Below, one piece after another: positions 44,731 to 52,973 of a stretch of DNA of 64,000 bases. Source of the DNA: JADZAI01 sp964390465. GTDB lineage: Bacteria; Pseudomonadota; Alphaproteobacteria; Micropepsales; Micropepsaceae. The stretch covers positions 62,001 to 126,000 of the forward strand of contig CAYMIJ010000005.1 of the NCBI GenBank assembly GCA_964390465.1, in the 5' to 3' direction. The notes beneath the pieces were generated by a model. The model made no database searches. It was not told the DNA's origin and was given only the letters and a program-made list of their open reading frames with translations. A program made the position numbers and the translations under genes. Position 1 is the first letter of the stretch; each line of letters begins with the position of its first letter.

Positions 44731-45186
44731 TCAGCCCTGTTTCCAGGGCAGTCCTTCGGCCTTCCAGCCATTCGTCCGGCCGCGATGCCCCTCTGCATCG
44801 TGACTGCCTTCAAATCCATTCTCGACATTGTAGGCCGCCGTGAAGCCGTTCTGCGTCAGCGCCATGGCACCCGAGCGCGAGCGCGCGCCCGACCGGCACA
44901 GCAAGAATACTGGCGCATCCTTCGAAAGACCGCTCAAGGCGAACTCCGCTTCGACCGCGGCCACGAAGTCGTTGTTGATGCTCATGTCGGGATAGATCTG
45001 CCATTCGACAAGAACCGGCTTGCCCCCGGTCAGGGTCAGGTCAGGCAGACCAACAAAACCCCATTCGGGCTTTGTGCGTACATCAACAAGCCGCGCTTTG
45101 GGCTGGGATTTGAGTATGCGCCATGCTTCCGAGGGCGTCACATTGCCCGCATAGCCATTCCCCGGAGATGAAATCTTGACGTCCAT
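44731..45186 (-). CDS. Rhodanese-like sulfurtransferase
   Basis: A 151-residue single rhodanese domain with the active loop LLCRSGARSRSG, where Cys is the persulfide carrier. The CRSGAR loop and the short length resemble GlpE/PspE-like enzymes of unknown acceptor. The ATG at 45186 (MDVKISSPG) matches the domain start; the frame is open to 45267. It separates dnaA from the AT-rich candidate origin. Confidence 0.9.
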   Translation of the reverse strand: MDVKISSPGNGYAGNVTPSEAWRILKSQPKARLVDVRTKPEWGFVGLPDLTLTGGKPVLVEWQIYPDMSINNDFVAAVEAEFALSGLSKDAPVFLLCRSGARSRSGAMALTQNGFTAAYNVENGFEGSHDAEGHRGRTNGWKAEGLPWKQG

Positions 45187-45652
45187 GCCAGCGCATTCAC
45201 CCCCTGCCCACAACAGTCCTGACTGGACTGACGCACCATTGAATCGAGACTGCCCGCGCCCTGCCAATCAGGCCATCAGAGACAAGTATACACAAAGCTG
45301 TACTTATTTCGTACGGCTTATGACCCGCTCTTCATTTGACATGATTGCTGTTTGCCGCAGCGTCTCGTGATGTGGATAACACTAACCACGACATTTTCAC
45401 GACGCAAGTGAAATGAGTCGATTGTGGCTGAGATTCTTCGAGAGACAGATTGCCATAAAACTGTAGTAGCAAAAAGGTGCAGAAAACCGCTGATTTCTCG
45501 ATAGATTGTGGGTCTTTTTACATCAACCGCCACATATAGTTTGACGGCAAAGGTGTCACGCGACACCGATCTGACATAAATCCTTTATGTCAGGACAACC
45601 TACCTGAATAGAATATTGTCAAGTAAAGAGAGCAGCCAAGAGCCTGAAAATA
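45187..45652. other. Candidate replication origin (oriC) between rhodanese gene and rpsT
   Basis: A 466-base, AT-rich gap without a gene, next to dnaA. It contains one perfect DnaA box TTATCCACA on the minus strand (45371-45379) and a one-mismatch box GTATACACA at 45287-45295. Three GANTC sites are seen (45241, 45416, 45432), the CcrM methylation target in alphaproteobacteria. It also has inverted repeats (45552-45567 and 45571-45593). Position and composition suggest an origin, but the DnaA boxes are few. Confidence 0.45.
45571..45593 (-). terminator. Strong hairpin downstream of rpsT
   Basis: A perfect 10-bp inverted repeat CTGACATAAA / TTTATGTCAG with a 3-base loop, 60 bases past the rpsT stop. 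It has no T run, so it may be a terminator for rpsT, a processing site or a structural part of the candidate origin. Confidence 0.4.
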
Positions 45653-45659
45653 TCAGGCT
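45641..45659 (-). terminator. Hairpin at the rpsT stop codon
   Basis: A 7-bp inverted repeat AGCCTGA / TCAGGCT with a 5-base loop spans the rpsT stop codon and is followed on the minus strand by a pyrimidine-rich stretch (CTTGGCTGCTCTCTTTACTT). It is a plausible weak terminator for rpsT. Confidence 0.45.
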
Positions 45660-45925
45660 GTTGCGCCGAGCTTGTTCACGCGCTTGGCCAGACGCGAAAC
45701 CTTACGGTCGGCCGTATTGCGGTGCATGATGCCTTTGGTCGCGCCACGGGCGATTTCGGGCTGGGCGGCCTTCAGTGCCTTCATGGCCGCATCCTTGTCG
45801 CCCGTTGCAATCGCTTCTTCGACCGCACGCACATGGGTACGGACGCGGCTTTTGCGCGAGGCGTTACGGGCCTGGGCCTTGACGGCCTTGCGGGCGGCTT
45901 TGGCAGCCGATTTGATGTTCGCCAT
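45653..45925 (-). CDS. rpsT: 30S ribosomal protein S20
   Basis: A 90-residue basic protein beginning MANIKSAAKAARKAVKAQARN, the clear S20 start, and ending in the RKVSRLAKRVNKLGA helix. It binds 16S rRNA early in 30S assembly. Its place near dnaA and the candidate origin is common in alphaproteobacteria. Confidence 0.97.
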   Translation of the reverse strand: MANIKSAAKAARKAVKAQARNASRKSRVRTHVRAVEEAIATGDKDAAMKALKAAQPEIARGATKGIMHRNTADRKVSRLAKRVNKLGATA

Positions 45926-45959
45926 AGTCTTGAAAAGTCTCGTTTGGGGCGCGCCTTAT

Positions 45960-45981
45960 GACGCAGGTGCGAGGCTGCGTC
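45960..45981 (-). terminator. Hairpin between enoyl-CoA hydratase and rpsT
   Basis: A perfect 7-bp stem GACGCAG / CTGCGTC with an 8-base loop in the 67-base gap. It is 11 bases after the enoyl-CoA hydratase stop and upstream of rpsT. It lacks a good T run, so strength is uncertain. Confidence 0.4.
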
Positions 45982-45992
45982 AACGGATTTGG

Positions 45993-46769
45993 CTAGCTGT
46001 TGGTAAAGACGGCCTTCCGCTTGTCCACAAAGGCTGCCATGCCTTCCTTCTGGTCAGCCGTGGCAAACATGGCATGGAACAGTCGGCGCTCGAAGCGCAC
46101 GCCTTCGGCGAGCGTGGTTTCATAGGCGCGATTGACACTTTCCTTTGTTATCATAGCGATAGGCAAAGACTGGCTGGCGATTTTTTCCGCAGACTTTATC
46201 GCTTCCTCAAGCAGCGTATCGGCGGGCACCACGCGGCTGACCAGACCGGACCGCTCGGCCTCAGCCGCGTCCATGGTGCGACCGGTCAGGCACATATCCA
46301 TCGCCTTCGACTTGCCGACAAAGCGCGTGAGGCGCTGCGAACCGCCAATGCCCGGCATGACACCCAGATTGATTTCCGGCTGGCCAAACTTCGCCGTATC
46401 GGCCGCGATGATGAAATCGCACAGCATGGCGAGCTCGCAGCCGCCACCCAGCGCATGACCGGCCACGGCCGCGATCAGCGGTTTGCGGAATGAGGAGACC
46501 GCATGTTCAAAGGCAGCGAACAGATCGCCTTTGAAGACGTCCATGAAAGACTGCGTGGCCATCTCCTTGATGTCGGCGCCTGCGGCAAAAGCACGCGCCG
46601 AGCCGGTCAGCACCACACAGCCAATCCCCTCATCGGCCTCGTAGGCTGCAAGCGCTGCCATCACCTCACGTGTCAGCTCCGCATTCAGTGCGTTCAGCGC
46701 CTGCGGACGGTTCAACGTGATGAGGCCAACACGGCCACGCGTTTCAGTGAGAATGGTGGAATAGCTCAT
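45993..46769 (-). CDS. Enoyl-CoA hydratase
   Basis: A 258-residue crotonase-family enzyme hydrating 2-enoyl-CoA in fatty-acid breakdown. The oxyanion-hole motif AFAAGADIKEM is present, and AGHALGGGCELAMLCDFIIAA holds one catalytic Glu; the second falls in GQPEINLGVMPGIGGSQRL. Length and both Glu positions fit a true hydratase rather than an isomerase. It sits between mutM and rpsT, a common alphaproteobacterial order. Confidence 0.93.
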   Translation of the reverse strand: MSYSTILTETRGRVGLITLNRPQALNALNAELTREVMAALAAYEADEGIGCVVLTGSARAFAAGADIKEMATQSFMDVFKGDLFAAFEHAVSSFRKPLIAAVAGHALGGGCELAMLCDFIIAADTAKFGQPEINLGVMPGIGGSQRLTRFVGKSKAMDMCLTGRTMDAAEAERSGLVSRVVPADTLLEEAIKSAEKIASQSLPIAMITKESVNRAYETTLAEGVRFERRLFHAMFATADQKEGMAAFVDKRKAVFTNS

Positions 46770-46793
46770 GGTGGCCCTCTTTGATGCGCCCTC

Positions 46794-47675
46794 TTAGCGC
46801 TGGCAGGTGGGACAGTAAAATGTCGAGCGCCCGGCCTGGACGATGCGCCGGATGATGCCCTTGCAGCGCAGGGTCAGGCAGGGTTCGCCCGCGCGGTCAT
46901 AGACGCGGAAACTGTGCTGGAAATAACCAAGCTCGCCATTCACCTGTGCATGATCGCGCAGTGTCGAGCCGCCCGCCATGATCGCGTCGCTCAGCACGGC
47001 GGTGATGGCTTTTACCAATCTGTCGACACGGGGCGCAGAGAGTGAACCAGCAGCGCGGGTCGGATGGATGCCCGCACGATACAGCGCTTCGCTGACATAG
47101 ATATTGCCAAGCCCTGCCACCACGCGCTGATCGAGCAGCGCCGCCTTGATGGGTGTTGCCTTGCCTTTCAGCAGGAAGGCCAGCGCCGTGCCGTCCAGCG
47201 GCGGGTCCAGAGGTTCCGGCCCGATGCCGGCAAAAAGTTTGTGCGCAGCGAGGCTGGCGCGCGGCTCAAGCAGCATCAGGCCGAAGCGGCGATGATCGTT
47301 ATAGACGATGCGGTCGCCGCGATCGGTTTCCATCAGCACATGATCGTGCTTGCCCGCGCCGGACGCTGCTTCGGGCGTGGCGTGATGAAACGCGCCCAGC
47401 ATCGCGCCTTCATTGGAGCCGCGCGGGTACACCGTGAAACGTCCCGACATGCCCAGATGAATGACGAGCGTTTCATCGCCATCGAGTTCAGCGAGGATGT
47501 ATTTCGCCCGGCGCGTCAGGCGCTCCACGCGCCGCCCGGTCAGCCGCGCGGCGAAATTGTCGGGAAAGGGAAAGCGCAGATTGGCCCGGCGCACGACAGC
47601 CCCGGCAATGCGCGCCCCTTCCAGCACCGGCTGAAGGCCGCGCCGCACGGTTTCGACTTCAGGAAGTTCGGGCAT
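46794..47675 (-). CDS. mutM: Formamidopyrimidine-DNA glycosylase
   Basis: Removes 8-oxoguanine and formamidopyrimidines from DNA. It starts MPELPEVETVRRGLQP (N-terminal Pro nucleophile after Met removal, Glu3) and ends with the zinc finger EPCLTLRC...STFYCPTCQR. The first cysteine pair is C-X4-C, a spacing usual in alphaproteobacteria. Length is 293 residues. It is divergent from ubiE. Confidence 0.97.
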   Translation of the reverse strand: MPELPEVETVRRGLQPVLEGARIAGAVVRRANLRFPFPDNFAARLTGRRVERLTRRAKYILAELDGDETLVIHLGMSGRFTVYPRGSNEGAMLGAFHHATPEAASGAGKHDHVLMETDRGDRIVYNDHRRFGLMLLEPRASLAAHKLFAGIGPEPLDPPLDGTALAFLLKGKATPIKAALLDQRVVAGLGNIYVSEALYRAGIHPTRAAGSLSAPRVDRLVKAITAVLSDAIMAGGSTLRDHAQVNGELGYFQHSFRVYDRAGEPCLTLRCKGIIRRIVQAGRSTFYCPTCQR

Positions 47676-47753
47676 GATGCCTCTTTATCCTGCCTGCCGC
47701 GTCGCACCAAATCCTTGGCGTATGGCGCGCCGTCCCGGTATGGTCCGCCCGCC

Positions 47754-48512
47754 ATGAGCCAGCCCGAAACAGCCTCGTTCGGTTTTCAGGACATCCCCGC
47801 CGCAGAAAAGGCGGCACGGGTGAAAGGCGTCTTTGATTCCGTCGCCGGGCGCTATGACCTGATGAACGATCTGATGTCGGGCGGCGTGCACCGGCTCTGG
47901 AAAGACGCGATGGTCGACTGGCTCGACCCTGCCCCCGGCAGCGCCGTGCTGGATGTCGGCGGTGGCACCGGCGACATCGCCTTGCGTATCGCCCGCCGCT
48001 GGGGCGCGAAAGGCGGCGCGATCACCATCTGCGACATCAATCATGAAATGCTCAAGGCCGGGAAAACACGGCCCGATTTTGCAAAGCTGAACGCGGCAAC
48101 GGGCATCAGCTGGTTGTGTGCCGATGCCGAACACCTGCCCGTGCCCAGCCGCAGCATGGATGCCTATACCATCGCCTTCTGCATCAGGAACGTCACGCAT
48201 ATCGACATGGCCCTGGCCGAGGCACGGCGTGTGCTGAAACCGGGCGGGCGCTTTTTGTGCCTTGAGTTCTCGCGCGTCGAGGTGCCGCTGCTCGACACCT
48301 TATATGATGCATGGTCGTTCAAGGCGTTGCCCGAGATCGGTGCGCGGGTGGCCGGTGACCGCGACTCCTATCGCTATCTTGCGGAATCCATCCGCCGCTT
48401 CCCGCCGCAGAAAGAGTTTGCAGCCATGATGGTGCGCGCCGGGTTCGATCAGGTGAAATACCGCAATCTGACAGGCGGGATTGCCGCGCTCCATTCCGGC
48501 TGGGTGATCTGA
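47754..48512 (+). CDS. ubiE: Ubiquinone/menaquinone C-methyltransferase
   Basis: SAM-dependent methyltransferase of ubiquinone synthesis, 252 residues. It has KVKGVFDSVAGRYDLMNDLMSGG-type opening (residues about 22-45) and the SAM motif AVLDVGGGTGDIALRIA. The ATG at 47754 is chosen because the motif-bearing N-terminus starts there; the frame is open far upstream as an antisense shadow of mutM. It leads the ubiE-ubiB-reductase-coaBC-dut run. Confidence 0.96.
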   Translation: MSQPETASFGFQDIPAAEKAARVKGVFDSVAGRYDLMNDLMSGGVHRLWKDAMVDWLDPAPGSAVLDVGGGTGDIALRIARRWGAKGGAITICDINHEMLKAGKTRPDFAKLNAATGISWLCADAEHLPVPSRSMDAYTIAFCIRNVTHIDMALAEARRVLKPGGRFLCLEFSRVEVPLLDTLYDAWSFKALPEIGARVAGDRDSYRYLAESIRRFPPQKEFAAMMVRAGFDQVKYRNLTGGIAALHSGWVI

Positions 48513-48515
48513 CGC

Positions 48516-50072
48516 ATGAGTTCATTCGGCGCTTTCTTCCGTCTGCTGCATGCCGCGCGGGTGTTTGCGCGCCACGATGCGCTGGTGCCGCCGGAGTTCC
48601 GCGATCAGATCCCTTTTGGCGCGCGCCTGGGTGCAGGACTTCTTCGCTTCACCGCATTCGGGCGGGCAAAAAATGGCACACTCGGCCAGCGTTTTGCCTC
48701 GGCATTGGGCGAGCTTGGCCCCTCTTATGTGAAGCTGGGCCAGTTTCTGGCGACCCGGCCTGATGTGGTCGGCAAGGAACTGGCGCGCGATCTGTCCGCC
48801 TTGCAGGACCGCATGCCGCCTTTCCCGCTGACTGAAGCCAAGGCGATGGTCAGCGCTGAGCTTGGCCGCGACACGAACAGCATTTTTGAGACATTCTCTG
48901 AACCCGTCGCCGCCGCCTCGATTGCGCAGGTGCATCGCGCCCGCATCAAAGGCCAGAGCGACGATGTCGCCGTGAAGGTGCTGCGGCCCGACATCGAAAC
49001 ACGCTTCGGCAAAGATCTCGAAGCCTTCTATCTCGCCGCACGCCTTGCCGAACGTCATATGCCTTCATCGCGCCGCCTGCGCCCCATCGCCTTTGTCGAT
49101 ACGCTGGCGGCCAGCGTGAAAGAAGAAATGGATCTGCGGCTGGAAGGTGCAGCGGCCTCGGAACTCGCCGACCGCACGAAAAACGATGCGGGCTTTCGTG
49201 TGCCGCGCATCGAATGGGATCATACCGCCAAGCGCGTTCTCACATCAGAATGGATCGACGCCATCCCGCTGCGCGATGCGGCGGCGCTGAAAGCCGCCGG
49301 GCACAATCCGGCGCGGCTGGCCGATCAGATCATCCAGCATTTCCTGACACAGGCCCTGCGCGACGGATTTTTCCACGCCGACATGCATCAGGGGAACCTG
49401 TTCGTCGATGCGGCAGGCCAGATCGTCGCCGTTGATTTCGGCATTATGGGGCGTCTGGACGCGACCATGCGCCGCTTCATGGCCGATGTGCTTTATGGCT
49501 TCCTGCAGCGCGACTATCGCGCCATCGCAGAAGCACATTTCGCGGTCGGGATTGTTTCGTCCACCCATTCGGTCGATGCCTTCGCACAGGCGCTGCGGTC
49601 GGTCGGTGAGCGCGTCTTCGGACGCCCGGCGCATGAAGTTTCGATGGCGCGGCTGCTGCAGCAGCTTTTTGAAATCACCGACATGTTCGGCATGGAAATG
49701 CAGCCCCAGCTTGTGTGGCTGCAAAAAACCATGGTGGTGGTGGAAGGTGTCGCCCGCGATCTCGACCCGAACCATAATCTGTGGGAAGCCTCGCGTCCTG
49801 TAGTGGAGCGCTGGATGCACGACACACTTTCACCCCAGCACCGTCTGCGTGAAGCAGCGGAGGGGCTTGGCGGATTTGGCCGTTCGCTGCAGGGGGTGAT
49901 GCAGCATGCCGCCGACATCGCGTCCGGCATGAGCCGTGCCGGTTTCCGGCTGCATCCTGATTCCATCCGCGATATTGCGCGCGAGGAAGTGCGCCACACA
50001 CGCCACACACGCATCGCGCTGTGGATAGGGGCGCTGGCGCTGATGGCTTTGGCCATCAAGGCGTTCCTGTGA
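48516..50072 (+). CDS. ubiB: UbiB/ABC1-family atypical kinase
   Basis: A 518-residue protein of the UbiB/COQ8 family needed for ubiquinone synthesis. The family motif KLGQFLATRPDVVGKELARDL, the AAAS-like SVAAASIAQVHRA stretch and the catalytic HADMHQGNLFVD and VDFGIMG are present. A C-terminal hydrophobic segment (IALWIGALALMALAIKAFL) anchors it in the inner membrane. It starts 3 bases after ubiE and ends overlapping the next gene start. Confidence 0.95.
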   Translation: MSSFGAFFRLLHAARVFARHDALVPPEFRDQIPFGARLGAGLLRFTAFGRAKNGTLGQRFASALGELGPSYVKLGQFLATRPDVVGKELARDLSALQDRMPPFPLTEAKAMVSAELGRDTNSIFETFSEPVAAASIAQVHRARIKGQSDDVAVKVLRPDIETRFGKDLEAFYLAARLAERHMPSSRRLRPIAFVDTLAASVKEEMDLRLEGAAASELADRTKNDAGFRVPRIEWDHTAKRVLTSEWIDAIPLRDAAALKAAGHNPARLADQIIQHFLTQALRDGFFHADMHQGNLFVDAAGQIVAVDFGIMGRLDATMRRFMADVLYGFLQRDYRAIAEAHFAVGIVSSTHSVDAFAQALRSVGERVFGRPAHEVSMARLLQQLFEITDMFGMEMQPQLVWLQKTMVVVEGVARDLDPNHNLWEASRPVVERWMHDTLSPQHRLREAAEGLGGFGRSLQGVMQHAADIASGMSRAGFRLHPDSIRDIAREEVRHTRHTRIALWIGALALMALAIKAFL

Positions 50073-51247
50073 AACGCGTTCTCATTCTGGGCGGGGCTGG
50101 GGCCATCGGTCGGCGCGCTGCGGCCGGTGCCATCGCCTGTTCGGCTGTGCATGAGGTGGTGATTTCCGATCTCTATCTGGAAAAGGCTGAGGCCGAAGCC
50201 GCCGCAGGGCACGGCAAGGCGCGGGCGCTCCAGCTGGATGTTTTCAATGAAGAGGCCCTGCGCGCCGCGATCAGGGATTGTGACGCGGTGCTGAACTGCG
50301 CCGGGCCGTTCTGGCGCACCAGCCTGCCGTGCCTGAAAGCCGCCATCGCGGAAGGACGCACCTATCTGGATGTCTGCGATGGCTGGGACACCACGCAGCT
50401 GACGCTGCAACTGGACGAGGAAGCGCGCAAGGCTGGCGTTTCGGCCGTGATTGGCCTTGGCGCTTCGCCCGGCATCACCAATCTGCTGGCCAGGATCGCG
50501 GCAGAAGAACTCGATCAATGCGACGAGATCGTCACCGGCGTGAACATCGACCCCGAACTGCGCGAGGAATATAACGGCGCGCCGGGCCGGGCCGTGCATT
50601 GGCTGCGTCAGGTCGGCGGTGAGGTGACGGCATGGCGCGAGGGCCGGCCGCTCAATGTGCCCGCTTTGCAGAAAATGCGTCTGGTTCTGCCCGGCATCGG
50701 TGCGCGTCTGCTGCATATGATCGGCCACCCGGAAGCGCTGACCCTGCCGCACACCATTCCCGGCCTGAAATCTGCCAGCCATGTTCTGGCGCTGGACCTG
50801 AAAGAAGCAGCGTTGGCCGAGGCACTCTCTGACCGGCTGAGCAAGGGACAGATTTCAGCCACCGAGGCGCGCGCGATGGTGGACCATCCCTCAAAGCGTC
50901 CGCTCAATCTGCGCCTGAAACTGATGGCGGCAGGGCTGGGGCAGCGACGGACGCAAACGCCGCAGCTCTTTGCCTATGCCGCCGGGCAGAAGCACGGGCG
51001 GCACCGCCATGTGCTGGTCTCGATCACCCGCCTGCCGCCGGGCGGCGCTGCGGGCGCTGCCGCTGCCGCGCTGATCGTCGGGCTCGATATGGCGCTGGGC
51101 CATCGGCTGGGCCGCAGCGGGGTTTCCGCGCCCGAGGATATCGTGGACCCGCATGTCTTCTTCGAGGAATATGCTAAACCGGCCACGCCGAAAGGCGTTG
51201 CCCCATCAGCTCTCATCCATATTGAGGCGGAGGACCGGACCGCATGA
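50069..51247 (+). CDS. Saccharopine dehydrogenase-like NAD(P) oxidoreductase
   Basis: A 392-residue protein starting with GTG at 50069 (GTGA overlap with ubiB). The N-terminal Rossmann motif VLILGGAGAIGRRAA and the AVLNCAGPF and GLGASPGITNLLA motifs place it in the saccharopine dehydrogenase/trans-acting enoyl reductase superfamily. Substrate is unknown. The C-terminal part (about 300-392) is rich in Ala/Gly. It overlaps coaBC by ATGA, so it is translationally coupled on both sides; its placement between ubiB and coaBC, which are often adjacent, is notable. Confidence 0.85.
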   Translation: MKRVLILGGAGAIGRRAAAGAIACSAVHEVVISDLYLEKAEAEAAAGHGKARALQLDVFNEEALRAAIRDCDAVLNCAGPFWRTSLPCLKAAIAEGRTYLDVCDGWDTTQLTLQLDEEARKAGVSAVIGLGASPGITNLLARIAAEELDQCDEIVTGVNIDPELREEYNGAPGRAVHWLRQVGGEVTAWREGRPLNVPALQKMRLVLPGIGARLLHMIGHPEALTLPHTIPGLKSASHVLALDLKEAALAEALSDRLSKGQISATEARAMVDHPSKRPLNLRLKLMAAGLGQRRTQTPQLFAYAAGQKHGRHRHVLVSITRLPPGGAAGAAAAALIVGLDMALGHRLGRSGVSAPEDIVDPHVFFEEYAKPATPKGVAPSALIHIEAEDRTA

Positions 51248-52452
51248 GCACGCGCCGCATATTGCTGATCGTCGGCGGCGGAATTGCTGCCTACAAGTCG
51301 CTTGAGCTTGTGCGCCTGATCCGCAAGTCAGGCTATGGTGTGCGGGCGGTGCTGACCGAGGCCGGATCGCATTTCGTCACGCCGCTGTCGCTCGGCAGCC
51401 TGACCGGCGACACCGTCTATCGCGATCTCTTCAGCCTGACCGATGAAGCGGCGATGGGTCACATCGAACTGTCGCGCGATGCCGATCTTGTGGTTGTCGC
51501 GCCGGCCACCGCAGACCTGATGGCCAAGGTGGCGAACGGCCTTGCCAATGATCTCGCCTCGACGCTGCTGCTGGCAACCGACAAGCGTGTGCTGATGGCC
51601 CCGGCCATGAATGTGCGCATGTGGACCCACGCCGCCACACAGCGCAACGTGAAGCAGCTGCAGGATGACGGCGTCGTGCTGGCTGGCCCGAATGAAGGTG
51701 AGATGGCCTGCGGCGAATACGGGCCGGGCCGCATGGCCGAGCCGTCGGAAATCCTCGCGGCGATGGCTGTCATGCTGGCCGATATTGATGCGGCGCGTCC
51801 GCTGAAAGGCATGAGCGCGCTGGTGACATCAGGCCCGACGCATGAGCCGATTGATCCGGTGCGCTATATTGCCAACCGCTCCAGCGGCAAGCAGGGCCAT
51901 GCGATTGCCGCCGCGCTCGCCGCGATGGGCGCATCCGTCACGCTGATTTCCGGCCCGGTCTCAATCGCTCCGCCCAGCGGCGTGACGCTGGTGCCGGTGG
52001 AAACGGCGCGCGACATGATGGTCGCCGCCGAGCGCGCGCTGCCCTGCGACATCGCGGTGTGCGCCGCAGCCGTCGCTGACTGGCGCGCATCGGAAGATGC
52101 AGGCCAGAAGATCAAGAAAACCGGAGATGCGCCGTCACCGCTGAAGCTCGCTGAAAACCCTGACATTCTGGCCAGCCTGTCGCGTCATCCGTTCCGTCGC
52201 CCGAAACTGGTGATCGGCTTTGCCGCCGAAACGGAAAACGTCATCCCCCATGCCCGCGCCAAACTGGCGAAGAAAGCCTGTGACTGGGTCATCGCCAATG
52301 ATGTGTCGGCGGGAACAGGCGTGATGGGCGGCGATGATAATACAGTCACGCTGGTCAGTGCTTCGGGCGAAGACGCCTGGCCGATCATGAGCAAGCAGGA
52401 CGTTGCGGCCAGACTCGCGACACGCATCGCAGAACATTTCGGAAAATCATGA
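51244..52452 (+). CDS. coaBC: Phosphopantothenoylcysteine decarboxylase/phosphopantothenate-cysteine ligase
   Basis: Bifunctional coenzyme A enzyme, 402 residues. The N-terminal flavin domain has LIVGGGIAAYKSLELVRL and the AMNVRMW active-site motif. The C-terminal ligase domain has GPTHEPIDPVRYIANRSSGKQGHAI. It overlaps the reductase upstream and dut downstream by 4 bases each. Confidence 0.97.
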   Translation: MSTRRILLIVGGGIAAYKSLELVRLIRKSGYGVRAVLTEAGSHFVTPLSLGSLTGDTVYRDLFSLTDEAAMGHIELSRDADLVVVAPATADLMAKVANGLANDLASTLLLATDKRVLMAPAMNVRMWTHAATQRNVKQLQDDGVVLAGPNEGEMACGEYGPGRMAEPSEILAAMAVMLADIDAARPLKGMSALVTSGPTHEPIDPVRYIANRSSGKQGHAIAAALAAMGASVTLISGPVSIAPPSGVTLVPVETARDMMVAAERALPCDIAVCAAAVADWRASEDAGQKIKKTGDAPSPLKLAENPDILASLSRHPFRRPKLVIGFAAETENVIPHARAKLAKKACDWVIANDVSAGTGVMGGDDNTVTLVSASGEDAWPIMSKQDVAARLATRIAEHFGKS

Positions 52453-52889
52453 AGCTGAAAATCAAACGCCTGCCCCATAGCGAGGGTCTGGCTTTGCCGC
52501 GCTATGAAACAGCCGGTGCCGCCGGCATGGACCTGACCGCCGCCGTGACAGCGGACCTGATCCTGCCCGTCGGCGGGCGCGCCATCGTGCCGACCGGCCT
52601 GCAGATCGCGGTGCCGCATGGTTTTGAAGCGCAGGTGCGCCCAAGGTCAGGGCTGGCCGCCAAGAATGGCGTCACCGTGCTCAATGCGCCGGGCACCATC
52701 GACAGCGATTATCGCGGTGAGGTGGGCGTCATCCTGATCAATCAGGGCGCGGAAGCCTTCACCGTCACACGCGGTATGCGCATCGCCCAGATGGTGATCG
52801 CCGCGGTTCTTCAGGTTGAACCGGAAGAAACTGAATCGCTGGACGAGACAGAGCGCGGCGCAGGTGGTTTCGGTTCCACCGGCCGATAA
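52449..52889 (+). CDS. dut: Deoxyuridine triphosphate nucleotidohydrolase
   Basis: dUTPase, 146 residues, hydrolysing dUTP to dUMP. The five motifs are seen: AGAAGMDLTAAV, RPRSGLA, NAPGTIDSDYRGE, QMVIAAV, and the C-terminal RGAGGFGSTGR. Its ATG overlaps the coaBC stop. A short hairpin (52912-52934) follows the stop. Confidence 0.97.
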   Translation: MKLKIKRLPHSEGLALPRYETAGAAGMDLTAAVTADLILPVGGRAIVPTGLQIAVPHGFEAQVRPRSGLAAKNGVTVLNAPGTIDSDYRGEVGVILINQGAEAFTVTRGMRIAQMVIAAVLQVEPEETESLDETERGAGGFGSTGR

Positions 52890-52911
52890 TTAAGTTCGGC
52901 TGAAGTCAGAC

Positions 52912-52934
52912 ATCAGCGCGTCTGCGCCGCTGAT
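52912..52934 (+). terminator. Hairpin after dut
   Basis: A perfect 7-bp stem ATCAGCG / CGCTGAT with a 9-base loop, 22 bases past the dut stop. No T run follows; it could be a weak terminator before cysK. Confidence 0.35.
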
Positions 52935-52973
52935 CACCTATGTTCAGATGAAACAAGGCATCAGGAGAGCGCC

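Noticed and set aside
52890..52973. Possible riboswitch or SAM-II-like element before cysK
   Set aside because: Only an 84-base gap with one simple 7-bp hairpin; no conserved riboswitch core could be recognised.
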